From contig FMBT01000482.1 in NCBI GenBank assembly GCA_900095095.1, positions 1-64,000 on the forward strand: a stretch of DNA of 64,000 bases, in the 5' to 3' direction. Each line of letters opens with the position of its first letter. Position 1 is the first letter of the stretch. A model generated the notes under the pieces. The model ran no database searches, was not told the origin of the DNA, and worked only from the letters and a program-made list of their open reading frames with translations. Made by a program: the position numbers and the translations under genes. The DNA is from Fragilariopsis cylindrus CCMP1102 (Eukaryota > Bacillariophyta > Bacillariophyceae > Bacillariales > Bacillariaceae). This document shows, one piece after another, positions 41,963 to 53,673 of the stretch.

Positions 41963-44169
41963 TCAGTTTATTTGTTTGAAACGAACCGCCAAGGAAAGAT
42001 GAGCGTGTTGTAAGACTGGATCCGTTACCGCGATTTCTTCTCCATCCATTACGAGCGACTTTAAAGGCTTGTCCAAGTTGGACCGAGTTGCACTCTCCAA
42101 TGCAGGAGGTTTCTGCATATACAAGAGTTTTGAGGCTGACGTCAAGCTTGGGCTTTTGAGACGGAGATCCCCCTCCCCATCACAGAGCTGTTGAATGAGT
42201 TCGTTCAAGGTCATCGTAGGAAGGACGTTTACCGTGCGAACCTTCGAAGAACAAACAGGACACTTTGTAGAGAAGAAAAGGAAGAAAAGTAAAATTAGAA
42301 TAATAGAAAGGAAGAAATTTGATATGTTGTTGTTAGTTTTTATTCTTCCTGCTGTCATAGTTTAAAAGATGTGTCAATTACTTACATCTTCCTTTCGTTC
42401 GTACACGAAAGTGTGACTGTATACACCCTCTGATATGCGTTATGAGACGAGAAATGGAGAAACAATGTAAGGAAAGAAAGGAGGAAACAAATGAAATGAA
42501 ATGAAACGAAACAAAATACCACGGGATTGAACTAACCTGATCCCATATACATCATATACGAATTCAAAGTCTGGGAACAATAAGTGAGTATCTTGAGAGC
42601 TTCTAATACACACGCCGCTGAAACAATTGCATTGGTAGAAGCAACAGCTGGAATGATATTTTTCACAACACCCATTGTTAGCATATAAGTAACACCGTCG
42701 ATGTTGTACTTCGTAGCACGATCGAGTGCACGGTCGTAAACCCATTTCATGTCGTCTGGACTGTCGTTATCGATTTTCTTATCAGGAAATTCTTTCGGCC
42801 AGAGTAAGATTGACGCGTACGCAATACAATGTTCAGGTTTTCGTGGCGTTTCGGCAATGGTACAAAGTGGATACGATTTTTGTGGGGGGAAAGCCTCTAA
42901 ACTACACTCGAAGCAGCTTGTAATTCTAGGAAGAATGACACGCGCTTGTCCGGAAAATCCCTCAGTTCCTCCATCGATGATAGGAACAATACTTTCCGGG
43001 TCGGTTGGGTCTCCATCTTCGTCGACCTTTACCAAACCTACCATAGTAGCGTTTAACCAACGACGAGCCTCGACGTTATCCAGACCGGAAAGAATAACAT
43101 TAAATTCCGCATAAAAGGAAGGGTCCTTGTCTTGAATCATCCCGTGATGGGCAATTACGTTCATCCATGGGCACCGTTCGTTGATAAAAGCAGCTCTGTC
43201 ATATTCCGAGATACAAGATCAACCGTAGGGACAAGTTAGATAGACGAACATACAAGCATCTTTTCTGGTTTCTTTGGTAAACTTTTTCATTCAACTTACG
43301 CTACTTTTGCCTTTGACGATCCTACGTCCTTTTGACGAAAAAGAAACTACAATTACCAGAGATTGAATATTACATATATTATTTTGGATGGATGGATGGA
43401 TAGATGAATGAATGACCAATAAAAAATGAAAAGTGCACGAGAATTAGAGTGTGTATTTACTGTATACGAAGTAGTAATGATCAAAACAAAAGCAAAAAAA
43501 TTAATCAACGCATTCGGCCCCAATAAGTTGAGAAGATTGTTTGATTTGAGTATTCGTACCTGACGATTGAGATTGGTTACGTCAATTTGATCAAGATCAA
43601 TTACGTGTACATCGTTGACTCCTGACATGGCTAAATCTTTCAAAAGCTCACAACCTAAGCCCCCAGCACCAACAACTATACAGTAGTAGAGAAATAAATA
43701 GACAAAAAAACAATGAACAAACAAATCAAATCCATTAGAGAAGTCGGATGGAGTAGTGTAGTGTGATCAATGGGGAAAAAGCAGTTTGAACAAACAAACA
43801 AGCAAACAAACAAACAAACAAACAAAAGACAGCGTTTATTTAAATTTAACGTACCCAAAACTTTTGCTTTGGACAATAATGGATGCGTCGGTGGTTGTTG
43901 CTGTTGCTGTCCTTTTGGAATAATAGAAGAAATAGGTTCGAATTCTCCAATGGCTAATGCACCATCTTCATTGGCAAAAACAGAAGGCCTACTAAGTAAA
44001 GTTAAAAAAGAACCGCGAGGTGGAATTATCAATTTCGATGATTTCGATTTCGATCCCGAACTCGATTTCGACTTATTTTGATTATTATTCGATGGTAGTA
44101 GATTTTCATCAACTTCCTTTAGTTTGTATTTAGAAGATAAAAATAAGGTACAGAGCACAGAGCACACAG

Positions 44170-44202
<33 letters not shown>

Positions 44203-44577
44203 AAACATTAAATCAATCGCAAAAGCAGTGTGGAGTATTGTACATGGTGAGAAGCAATTATTTAAAATTATGAAAAAATCTTGTAGACTATTACGCGTAT
44301 TTAGTATCATAATTTTTTGAATACCAGCCATAAATAATAATAAGACAGTAGGTAGATACTTTTATAGTAGTGATTGTGAATGAATCGTACGCACCATAGC
44401 ATCACTATCATTGTTAATATTAATAATGTTACCGTTGCTAATGGTTTCGTCCCTACTAGTAGGACTACCATCGCCATCTCGCATCGTCGCATTGTCATTA
44501 TTATCTTCTTCGTTTGAAGATATTTCATCCAAGGTTCGTTTTCCCCCCATGATAACAGCAGATTCTTCTTCGACCAT
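41963..44577 (-). CDS. UBA3: NEDD8-activating enzyme E1 catalytic subunit UBA3 (7 exons)
   Basis: The exons are 44577-44395, 44116-43855, 43675-43560, 43346-43300, 43195-42537, 42429-42386 and 42262-41963. All splice in frame to about 536 residues. An acidic, Asn-rich N-terminus precedes the adenylation domain: [86 protein letters not shown]. The catalytic Cys lies in [20 protein letters not shown]. The C-terminus has CPVC and a ubiquitin-fold region ending [16 protein letters not shown]3, with APPBP1/NAE1, activates NEDD8 for transfer to UBC12 and then cullins. The second exon carries extra Lys/Ser low complexity not present in human UBA3 (463 residues). Seven exons make it the most intron-rich gene in the window. 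It is divergent from the CENP-B-like gene. Confidence 0.93.
43387..43414. repeat. GATG microsatellite in a UBA3 intron
   Basis: GGATGGATGGATGGATAGATGAATGAATG-type tetranucleotide repeat in the intron between exons 3 and 4 of UBA3. Confidence 0.7.
43793..43825. repeat. AAAC microsatellite in a UBA3 intron
   Basis: About eight CAAA/AAAC units in the intron between exons 2 and 3 of UBA3. Confidence 0.8.
44171..44202. repeat. GTA trinucleotide repeat in a UBA3 intron
   Basis: About ten GTA/AGT units in the first UBA3 intron, about 55 bases from the exon 2 acceptor. Confidence 0.8.
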
Positions 44578-45224
44578 TATCGCTCTATATGTTAGCAATA
44601 GTAAAGGTATATTATGGAAATGATTTTGTTTTCTTCCTTCTATTCCTTTAACTCGCCTTGGCTTTGTTATTAGTTTGAAGAGTTTAAAGTTTAAAAGAAA
44701 TAGAAAAGCCATCTTCTCGAGAATACTGTACAATGTAAATAAATGAATCGAATGAGTCGAATCGAATGAATCGAATAAATCAATCATACTTTTCATTCGA
44801 AAAAATTGAGGGGGAAAGCTATTTTCTCTAACCCCCCCTAAAGCGCGCAATTTTATGCAATACTGTATAATATTATTTAATATGAAGAGCACAAAATCAA
44901 GCGTTAAATAGGGCTAGAACCTACTTACGTTTTCCTTAATACTGTAGTAGCACAACTTTCATTACAGTAGTAGTACTAGTAATGTAGTATTTGCTCCGCC
45001 GAGTAGCAATCTCTGTCCAAGTAGCTACTATCATAAGCATCGCAAAAGCAACAGGTGCATCTACTGTAGCTAGCTTATATGTATCCAATTTTATCTTCAT
45101 AATATATTGCATTGTTCCAATATTTCGGAGTCGAGTCTATCTCGATCATCAAATCGACTAAATTCGATAATAGATTTTCTCGATCGGATTATTTTTTTCT
45201 TTCATCTCTTCCCACTACGGTACA
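44578..45224. promoter_or_regulatory. Divergent upstream region, UBA3 and CENP-B-like gene
   Basis: 647 bases between divergent start codons. It contains repeated GAATCGAATGA-type motifs at about 44742-44780 (ATGAATCGAATGAGTCGAATCG...). It presumably holds both promoters. Confidence 0.4.
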
Positions 45225-47177
45225 ATGAGTAGTTACACTTCTAGCAAGTACAAGTATAATCGTCATGCTTCACCTAACGGTAACGGTCAGGTGAATGCGC
45301 TTCATTCTCATCAAGCTTACGATGTGGACGTTGAGTACCCAGTAGCTCACATGCCACTTCACCAATTAGAGCGTCAGTTTCATTATCATCAGCAACAACA
45401 ACAACAACAGCAGCAACAGCAAGAACACCATGAAGCACAACAGCGCCTTCCTATTAGACAAGGACAAGGACAAGAACAAGAAGTTAACGCTGACGTCGTC
45501 ATCGATGCGACTTCTTCGGTATTGCAACACGATGACTCTGTGATAGATAATGATGATGTCGTGTTACATTATCAACCTACGCATAATCCTGAATCTATTC
45601 CTCCGATTACCGAACAACATCATCATCAGCATCAGTATCAGCATCATTATCTCCATCATCAAAATATCCCTCCTCCCATAATACCTTCCCCGCTGATGCA
45701 TTACCAACAACAACAGGGACATCAAATGGATCTTAAGATAGCATATAATAATCATCAACAATATTCTCGTCATCAAGAGCAGCAGCAGCAGCAGCAGCAA
45801 CAGCAAGATCGATCATCGTCCTCTGTAGACTCAACGACGCTGTTGGATGAGAGAACGGTGTCCCTCTACGACAATCAGAGTTCTCCTCTGTCAATACCAT
45901 CTCGTCCAAAGACTTCCATACTTTCTACAGATAGTGACAAAAATGAAACAGAAAGTAGGAAAAACAAGAAGGTTAATGATATTGATACTACCGAGAAGAA
46001 AAAGAATGCCAAGAGAAATCGACAACAGACAGGGAAGAAACAACAGCAAGGGATGGAAGGAGGATCTCTACTAGCGGTAGTAGGTACAGCCTCCAAGAAA
46101 CCACGTCGACGGCGATATGAAAACGACCTAAAACTCGAAGTATTGGAACAACTCAAGGTGCCACACGCGAAATTTTCGGACGTTGCTTCCAGATACAGCA
46201 TACCAGAAAATACACTCAGGGATTGGAGAAAGGCTAAAGTTGCGCATGCCATCGAAACGGCTCAAGAGAAAAATTGTGGTCGATTGAAGGTTCGTATATA
46301 AAGTCGCTAGATAACTAGCTAGCTATTGTGCCTGCCATCACATCCTCTAGGATACATTCAATTGGATTTATTCCTTTCGTGCTTTAATCGAATGCAGGCT
46401 AAAAATGAACAAGACTGATTAATAATATACATTGCTTCTCACCAAAACAAACAAATAAAACAAAAATACCTTTATTTATCTCTTTAACTCGTTAAAAAAA
46501 ATCGTTCTCCATTCAACAGGCTAATGTATACGACCCAATGAGACGACTAACTGAGACGCTCGTAACATTCTTTGAACACAACAAACAGCAGCCGAGATAC
46601 CTGCGACAATCAATCACAACGAAATTCGTTGTGGCTAAGGTACGTACTTACGATATATATATATATATATAAGAGGCTGAGACCCATATATTTCTCTCTC
46701 TCTTTATTTTGTCTGTAGTAACACACTCAACGTAATGCAACAAACTTTTTACTTATCGATATACGATGCATGGCACAACTGATATAGGGTATTGAAGCTA
46801 GAGATAAATTAATAAAACGCCACGACACCCACCCTTATCTAGACCCTAAAGAAATAAAAGCGCTTGAAACATTCATTGGCAGCGATTCCTGGGCCAAAAA
46901 ATTCGCCAAACGAGCTGATTTGAAAATGACGGGCGCTAGAGTGAAGGAATTGAAAGATGAGGAAGTCAATGAATATCATCAGTCTCTAAAGAAGATGGCC
47001 ACCCACGTCCGACAGGCAGGGATTTGCTACGAAGAGGTCGCAAATTTATTACGACAAGCAGCGGAGAAGCTTTTACGTGCAAGCATTATTCAGTCTACCG
47101 CTTCAAATCGCCTCATGGGCGACATTGCTGTTACCAATAGCCGTAACGGTAACGGTAATGACTTGAGCCAGAAATGA
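45225..47177 (+). CDS. CENP-B/pogo-like DNA-binding protein without a DDE domain (3 exons)
   Basis: The exons are 45225-46289, 46520-46639 and 46788-47177, in frame, giving about 524 residues. The first 290 are Gln/His-rich low complexity with a basic cluster (EKKKNAKRNRQQTGKKQQQ). A helix-turn-helix of Psq/CENP-B N-terminal type lies at about 295-350: DLKLEVLEQLKVPHAKFSDV, then ASRYSIPENTLRDWRKAK. A second, CENP-B/Tc5-type helical domain follows at about 360-440, with LTETLVTFFEHNK, TTKFVVAKGIEARDKLIK and FIGSDSWAKKFAKRADLKMTG. Paired domains of this kind form the DNA-binding half of pogo-like transposases and CENP-B. The DDE nuclease half is absent, and a helical tail (EEVNEYHQSLKKMATHVRQ) ends the protein. 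It looks like a domesticated transposase DNA-binding module or a related transcription factor. Confidence 0.72.
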
Positions 47178-47624
47178 TACTCTCTTCGAAATGCATTGAA
47201 TGGAAGTTAAAGCATATACGTATGTGCAGTAAAAATCGACCACCTAATACAGTATAATTAATCTAACGTTCTAGATCACCATTACTTAAGGATGCGTGTT
47301 GACAGCGCGCGATGGTACGAACTGCATTCACACTTGAGCGCTTTTCCTTCACAAAGCAATCACGTCCGCGACGAGATTCGAAAATTCGTACCTATCTTAC
47401 TTATAATTTAATCACTTCTTGCTTATAATTTATTTGTATCACTTTAGCCACAACACAACAGCAATCGCTATTTAGCTTAGAAATTAGTCGTGTTGAAATT
47501 TTTCAGGAGTACGAAGGCCCAGGTGATACTAATGAATCATACAAAATTTAAAAGTGATCACTTCATTTTCGTCTTTCGCTGTGTCCCACCAAAAAAGAAA
47601 ACATTTTGATACCTACAATCAATC
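47178..47624. other. Intergenic region
   Basis: 447 bases between the CENP-B-like stop and the HSF start, on the same strand. No gene or repeat was recognised. Confidence 0.4.
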
Positions 47625-48437
47625 ATGCCAGTAACTTATTTAAACAGTCTAGATCTCTCACAAATACGAAAACCTCGATATACTAATATGAATACAATTA
47701 CAAGTTTTTCTACTCCAAAAATGAGAAAGAATCGTAGAACTACAGCGTCATTTCCAGTAAAGCTAATTAGAATGCTAACTGAAGTTGAAAAATGTGGTCA
47801 ACAATCGATCGTGACATGGAATCCAGATGGAAGAACATTACAAGTACTTAACCATAAGAAATTCGTTTCGGAAATCCTCCCCAACTATTTCAAGCAAAGT
47901 AAGTATAAAAGTTTTCAGAGACAACTCAACTTTTATGGCTTTCAGCGCGTTAATCATGGCCCGTTGGAAGGTTCATATGGACACCCAAAATTTGTTCGTG
48001 GAAATGAAGAACAAGTGAAGCATATGAGTCGATTAGATAAGAATACTCAGTCAAATCATAAGAAGGTCAAAGTCAATGACAGTGTCGTCAAAGTCAAAAA
48101 CAGTGACAGTATCAAAGAAGTCGTAGAAAATGTTAAGAGGTTGCTTAACGAAGAAATTCCCGAGGACAGATTACTTGATTTAATGGGAACAGAAAAGACG
48201 AATGAAATCCACAGCGACAACGAAGAAATTCCCGAGAACGCAATAACCAAATCTGAATTCGAAGAAATTATCGGTCCTTTACGCAGAAGTAGTTTTGTCG
48301 GCGAAAGGTCGGTACCACGAATAAGTACTATCGGTTTGATCAACTTGCAAGGTTCTCGTCGAGGAAGTACAAAGGACGGAACCCGCTTATCTTTTTCTGG
48401 AAAAACCTTTCGCTTTATGGCCGCTGAATTTCATTAA
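47625..48437 (+). CDS. Heat shock factor-type DNA-binding protein
   Basis: A single exon of 270 residues. The HSF domain lies at about 42-125: FPVKLIRMLTEVEKCGQQSI, VTWNPDGRTLQVLNHKKFVS, EILPNYFKQSKYKSFQRQLN, FYGFQRVNHGPLEGSYGHPK and FVRGN. The recognition helix region (SFQRQLNFYGF) is well conserved. HSF proteins bind nGAAn repeats as trimers. Diatoms have a strongly expanded HSF family, and many members are not heat-responsive. The C-terminal half has weakly helical, charged sequence (DSIKEVVENVKRLLNEEIPE) but no clear heptad-repeat trimerisation domain, so it may be a short member. It converges on the membrane-protein gene. Confidence 0.9.
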   Translation: MPVTYLNSLDLSQIRKPRYTNMNTITSFSTPKMRKNRRTTASFPVKLIRMLTEVEKCGQQSIVTWNPDGRTLQVLNHKKFVSEILPNYFKQSKYKSFQRQLNFYGFQRVNHGPLEGSYGHPKFVRGNEEQVKHMSRLDKNTQSNHKKVKVNDSVVKVKNSDSIKEVVENVKRLLNEEIPEDRLLDLMGTEKTNEIHSDNEEIPENAITKSEFEEIIGPLRRSSFVGERSVPRISTIGLINLQGSRRGSTKDGTRLSFSGKTFRFMAAEFH

Positions 48438-48658
48438 TTTATTCAGCAAAAAATCCATTCTTTGTAGATACATGAATAGGAGGGTTAAACTTCACCAATT
48501 CTTTGTGGTTGTTGTTGTTGTTGTTGTTATTTTGGGGTTATCATCAATAATTAATTAATTATCTGGGTCAAGATTAAAAATAATAGAGATGTAAGGTTTT
48601 TTTTGAATTTATTCCATCGATTTATTATTTCACTAGTAGAGCCCCGTCCACTCCTCTT

Positions 48659-49363
48659 TCACCCAGACTTTCGTTTTAAGCCACCGCGTAGATTATTTGC
48701 GAATATTTTTTGAGTCATCTTTGTTTGGTTAAGTGTTTCTTTGGCTTGATTTAAGACGTTGGTTCGACCTTTTTTAGCGATATCATCGAACCAGCTTATT
48801 GTATATTTTTTTCCAATAATGTTCCAAAAGTTCAATGTATTTGCAGTAAGAACACGATGAATGACATCACCTTCTATCGTTTTTGTTGCAAAATCCAATC
48901 CAATTCGAATCCACCATAACAGCCAACTTTTGAATTGTCTAATTTCTTTTGCCTCCTTAACGTGTATGAACCACAAAAATAATATATCAGCAATATGGAA
49001 TAGGATAACGAATGTTATACCGTATAATATCCAATATCTTTGAATCAATAGAAACAAAATGAGAACGATATATATTTCAAATGCGAATCGTGATATCAAA
49101 TTGGGATACTTCTCCTTCATTCGAGTTGTGTTTTCTCTTATTGAATCAACATATTCCTTCGCTCTAATATTTTTTTTGCTTTGTATGGATTTACTATCTC
49201 CGGTCGTCGCATTAATGCTGCTACTGCTGCTGCTGCTGCTACTGTTGTTGTGGTCAGTACTAGTAATATGGGTGCGGATTTTTGCGGGAGCTATCCAATC
49301 GTCGTCAATGTGCTTGTCGTCATCGTCTCGAGGAATTTCAGATGATAATGGCATTTTGGTCAT
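48659..49363 (-). CDS. Small membrane protein of unknown function
   Basis: A single exon of 234 residues, not assigned to a family. The N-terminal 75 residues are acidic, then Ser-rich. Residues about 93-135 hold one long or two close membrane segments (FAFEIYIVLILFLLIQRYWI then LYGITFVILFHIADILFLWF). The remainder (HVKEAKEIRQFKSWLLWWIR, GLDFATKTIEGDVIHRVLTA) is amphipathic and could lie on a membrane surface. The C-terminus is basic (NNLRGGLKRKSG). No signal peptide or catalytic motif is visible. The clean frame, plausible composition and convergent placement with the HSF gene support it being real. Confidence 0.6.
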   Translation of the reverse strand: MTKMPLSSEIPRDDDDKHIDDDWIAPAKIRTHITSTDHNNSSSSSSSSSINATTGDSKSIQSKKNIRAKEYVDSIRENTTRMKEKYPNLISRFAFEIYIVLILFLLIQRYWILYGITFVILFHIADILFLWFIHVKEAKEIRQFKSWLLWWIRIGLDFATKTIEGDVIHRVLTANTLNFWNIIGKKYTISWFDDIAKKGRTNVLNQAKETLNQTKMTQKIFANNLRGGLKRKSG

Positions 49364-50408
49364 TCCTTGATGTAGAACATAGCGTAGCCTGAGCGTTGTA
49401 ACAGAACAAACTAAATAGAAAAATGAGTTGTTCTTATCTTCTTACTGTTACATGCTCTACTAGTATCCACACTCAATCGTTTAATTATTTAATATACAGT
49501 AGAGGTTAAGATAAAAGTAGGCCCTACGATACAGCACAGTTGTACTTCGAGTAGTAATTAGTACAGCTAATCTACAACGAGAGGGCGAAAGAGTTTAAAA
49601 AGCAGTTTAACGCGTGCAGTATGCTTCAAGCAGCCGCCGCGCATAGGATATTTTCAAATTAATCTGTACAGAAAAGAACCACGTACAAAAAATAATATCT
49701 CTAGAGTGGAATCGTCGCGCAAGAAACGGCTAGACTACTATGAACTAGCTACTACTGTAGTAATAGTAAATATATCTAGATACTATATGAAAAATGAAGA
49801 ATAGCAAGTTTAAGACACACACAGAGAGAGGGAGGAGAGTGACTAGTAATAGGAAGATAATACTAGATAAGATATCATCATTAGTTTAGCTGTAATATGT
49901 ATTTGCTTCCTCTTTTGCACCTCATATGACGTGTTGAAATTCGACTGACTCTGTATTCATTCTCGCATCCACAAAAAAACTATGTACATGTATGTGTCCG
50001 GACCAAATTAAACCACACACAAGCTTTCTCTTTTGCCTATGCTCATATAAGAAAAGAACACTTCATGCATTGGACAAATTGATGATACGATGAGATATCA
50101 GTGGTAGAAAAAACAACCCATTCCGCCATTTTTTGAAATGAGAACATTCCCCGCTATCAGAATCAGAACTTTCGTCTCAATGGAAATGCATCTAACTGCT
50201 GCCAATACATCATGTTACAGTCTCTTCTGGTCTGCAACCACGTTTAATGCAATGTCAACTTAACTGAGCAGCAAATAGACCTCATGGCGACTTTTGTGTA
50301 TTCGCTGTCATAAATTGTTTACAAATAATGCCATGTACCATCTAGTTGTACTGTTATGCAGTTCTCTTTAACTACTTAGACGCTCTTGGCATCAATTAGG
50401 GCTATCTA
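49364..50408. other. 1-kb region without a recognised gene
   Basis: It lies between the start of the membrane-protein gene and the MYB stop, both on the minus strand. AT-rich with a short purine-rich stretch (AGAGAGAGGGAGGAGAG) near 49820. No RNA gene was seen. Confidence 0.4.
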
Positions 50409-52577
50409 TTATTGTACCGACTTGTCAGCGTTTTCTGTTTTCTTTTTCCCCGGTAATTCCCAAGATTCGATTATTTTTCGTTTCTCTATTTTTTGACATC
50501 GACGAAGGTTCAGACATTCTCTTAGCATATTCCCACTAACGTGAGGCGGTATCCGAGCGCAACTCTGACACCAACCCGTTTTGGTACATATATCGCTTCC
50601 CGTTTGGACACTAGGGAGAATGAATCCACATCGTACGCATGATTCAACTCCTACTTCAGCCTTTCGGAAGGGGCCGAATCGACTTGATGTTCGGGTCACC
50701 CCTCCTCCCAGTATGCTCTGCGCCGCTAGGACGCTCAATCCTGATTTAATATCCCATAGCTCAGCCGCCTTACCCCGTAGCTCCTTTGGAAACTCTCGCA
50801 GAAGCTCGAGACGGATTTCCTCTGGAAAATCCCGTGCGGCGCTTAGTCGGAGACGATGTTCGTCTTCTCGTTCCAGTTGCCTTCGTAAGTTATGAAATCG
50901 ATTCTTTATTCCATTATCTGTCCGGCCTGGAATAATCTTTGACATTTTTGCCCAATGACTACCGATCGTGTTATACAAATGAAAGATGGTGGCGTCTTCG
51001 GTTGGACTCCAATCAGCTACTTTAAGCCGCGGGTTCAAATGATTAACATATCGTTCCCGACATTGTTTGCCTGTCCGTTCCGGTAAATTTTGAGCCACCA
51101 AGGACCATTTCATTGGTACCCGCATGCTTTGGACGATACTAAGCAAGAGAGAATCTTCTTCCTTGGTCCAAGCCTTCGGCCCAGTTTTTCGGTGTTTGCC
51201 AATTCCACCGCCGTTGTCCCCAGATTCAATTTGACCACTGGTAGTTGTGATTGGAGAAGGACTTTCCAATCGATGAGGATTATGGCCATGAATACCACCG
51301 TAAGGATGATGAGGTGGTCCAGTTGCGCTCGATCCGTGTCGTTGAGGGACCACCATACTATGCTGTCCAGGATATCCGTAACCAATTGACGATGATGGGG
51401 GTGGTGGTCTGTGTCCATGCAGCGAGAAACCCCCGGGACCACTAGACGGATGAGAATACGCGTGATGTGGATGTGGATGTGGATGGGAAAGATGAGGAGG
51501 AAGATGATGCTGTCCCAATCCGTACGTACGATAAGATGAAGACGGCGCATCAGCGGAAGTGACTTCGTTTGCTATGGTTGTTTCGGCGGTTGTATTGGCG
51601 GAAGTGACGTCGTTTGCTATGGCTGTGGCGGTTTCTGGTACCGATGTCATCGTATTTGTATTTGTACTTGAATTTATATTCGCATTCGTTTTCTCGAGCA
51701 GCGACGACGAATCGGTTTCGTTTGGTGGAGAAGCTCTTCCGGGACCACCTGCTAGTTGCTGTTGCTGTGGAGGAGCACCGACTTGCGGTGCGGACGGATT
51801 CATCGTCGTGTTACTTTCTCCGATCTGGACCCATTCTGTGTCGTCGTCTTCGTATTTCAATAGATGTTCTCCTGTCAATGCGTCAAATTGTTGAACTGTT
51901 CCAATATACCAAGAGCTATCGACTGGCCAAAAGACACGAACCTTTTTCCCAATCATACAATTCGGACAAAATCTGATTATTGTTTATTGATCAGGTATTT
52001 TTTCAATGTGGTAGTGCGAAATAATAGATATAGATAGATAGACACATACATACATATAGATACATATATAGATATAGATATTAAAGATAATTTCATTCAA
52101 TATTCCGTAATTCATTAGACGTGACGTACAATTGCATTTCAAGTAGAACATATAAGAAGGGAGAGAAGAGTGAGAAATGTTGTTTATCATCTGAAGAACG
52201 AAGAACGGGTAGCAAGAAGAAATGTAGACATATATTTATATATATATGTCTCTCTTGAATTGACCATATACGTACCTCGATCGTAGGGACAGATCTCCAA
52301 CTGGTGGTACACCATCCTTATTGTTGCTTGCGCCGTCTAAGTCGTCACATGCCAACAATGGTACGTCAATTGCGTTACAACCTGCACATCGATCTGTCAG
52401 AGACATGTTTGGCTGGTGATACTGTTGCTGTTGTTGTTGTTGTTGCTGATGCTGTTGCTGATGATAGGGATGATGTTGTACTCGAAAACCAGGACCAGGA
52501 ACAGGACCAGGACCAGGAGGACCAGGAGCCATCGAGCCATTGGTCATGGAGCTCAACTCTTCCCTAGATGAGGGCAT
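50409..52577 (-). CDS. R2R3-MYB factor with Cys-pair and Tudor-like N-terminus (2 exons)
   Basis: Exon 1 is 52577-52276 and exon 2 is 51972-50409, joined in phase 2, giving about 621 residues. A start at TTG 52646 is not accepted; the first ATG in frame is 52577. The Gln/His/Pro-rich start is followed by two Cys pairs (CAGC near 64 and FCPNC near 103, across the splice) that could bind zinc. A Tudor/Agenet-like module comes next, at about 106-149: KKVRVFWPVDSSWYIGTVQQ, LLKYEDDDTEWVQI. Two MYB repeats lie at about 368-461 (KAWTKEEDSLLLSIVQSM, KQCRERYVNHLNPRLK, WSPTEDATIFHLYNTIG, GRTDNGIKNRFHNLRRQLER). A C-terminal Cys cluster follows (CVRCGF, CTKTGWCQSCA). MYB R2R3 binds DNA; the flanking modules suggest chromatin contacts. 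The target genes are unknown. Confidence 0.85.
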
Positions 52578-53641
52578 AATGGATCGTTTGGAGCCGTTGT
52601 TGTAATAAATGAAGTGGGATGGAACAACATACGACGGATCGAACAATGGTTGAATCGAATCGTACAGTATTAGAGTTTTTCAGTTCAACTTGAAAGAAAA
52701 AACAATGTAGTGACATTAAGTTACTTGTTACGGTGATAAATGCAATGTAACATGTAAATAATGCTGTTGTGTGTTGTCGTTGTCGGTCAGTTTGCTGGTA
52801 AATCGGTATGTAATCTATGTTCAACGGTAGATTAATGACCGTTGCCGGGAAGGCCAACTTTTATGTTGTTTTTAAGTGCCGTTGCTGAAAAAAGTACTTA
52901 TTGCCTATTTATCAAAATTGTTATTATCTAGAAGAGTTACCTTTTAACTGTTAAATTAAATAATTGAAATACTAATAATATTGAATATTACACTAATGTG
53001 TTGGTACATTTTGCATGCATTCAGATATTTCTTCTAAATTTAACTCGTTGATTTACTATGTATAAATAATATATATATCAATCTAGCTCATTTCTATGTA
53101 GATATGCATATGCATAGCAGACAGTATTCTTCCGTATTTAAACTCGCCTAATGTTTTTGTTGTTGTTCCAGATGATACTGGTGTCGTTTGCAGTGATGAT
53201 TATATTCCATGATGATTGATGTTGCTGTTGATGATGGCGGTGTTTTTCCATGATGAATTCCTTGGGTAGAAATAACATGGTTAACTTTCATTTTTTTCAG
53301 TGCTGTTAAGTTAGTTGCTCCAGAAAATTATTAATTCCTATTTATAAAAGTATTGATTGTTATCTAAAAAAGTTACTGTTATCTTAGAAATACAAGGAGA
53401 TTGAATTTGACAAACAACAGAACACAACCAGGCACAAATGACTTTTCATTGGCAGTATTGACAATGAATATGAGTACTTATAGAGCAGTCAATACCTCAG
53501 ACAGTGTTGCAACATCATTCATTGATGACCCATAAACAATGGGAGTATCTTTGATATCACATTGGATGAGAAGAAGAAATAATAGCATGGAAGCGGTAGC
53601 AAAGGTCAATTCCAGACAATGCAGTTAATTACCAACAACAA

Positions 53642-53673
<32 letters not shown>

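Noticed and set aside
52575-52646. A start for the MYB gene at 52646
   Set aside because: The codon there is TTG; the first in-frame ATG is at 52577.
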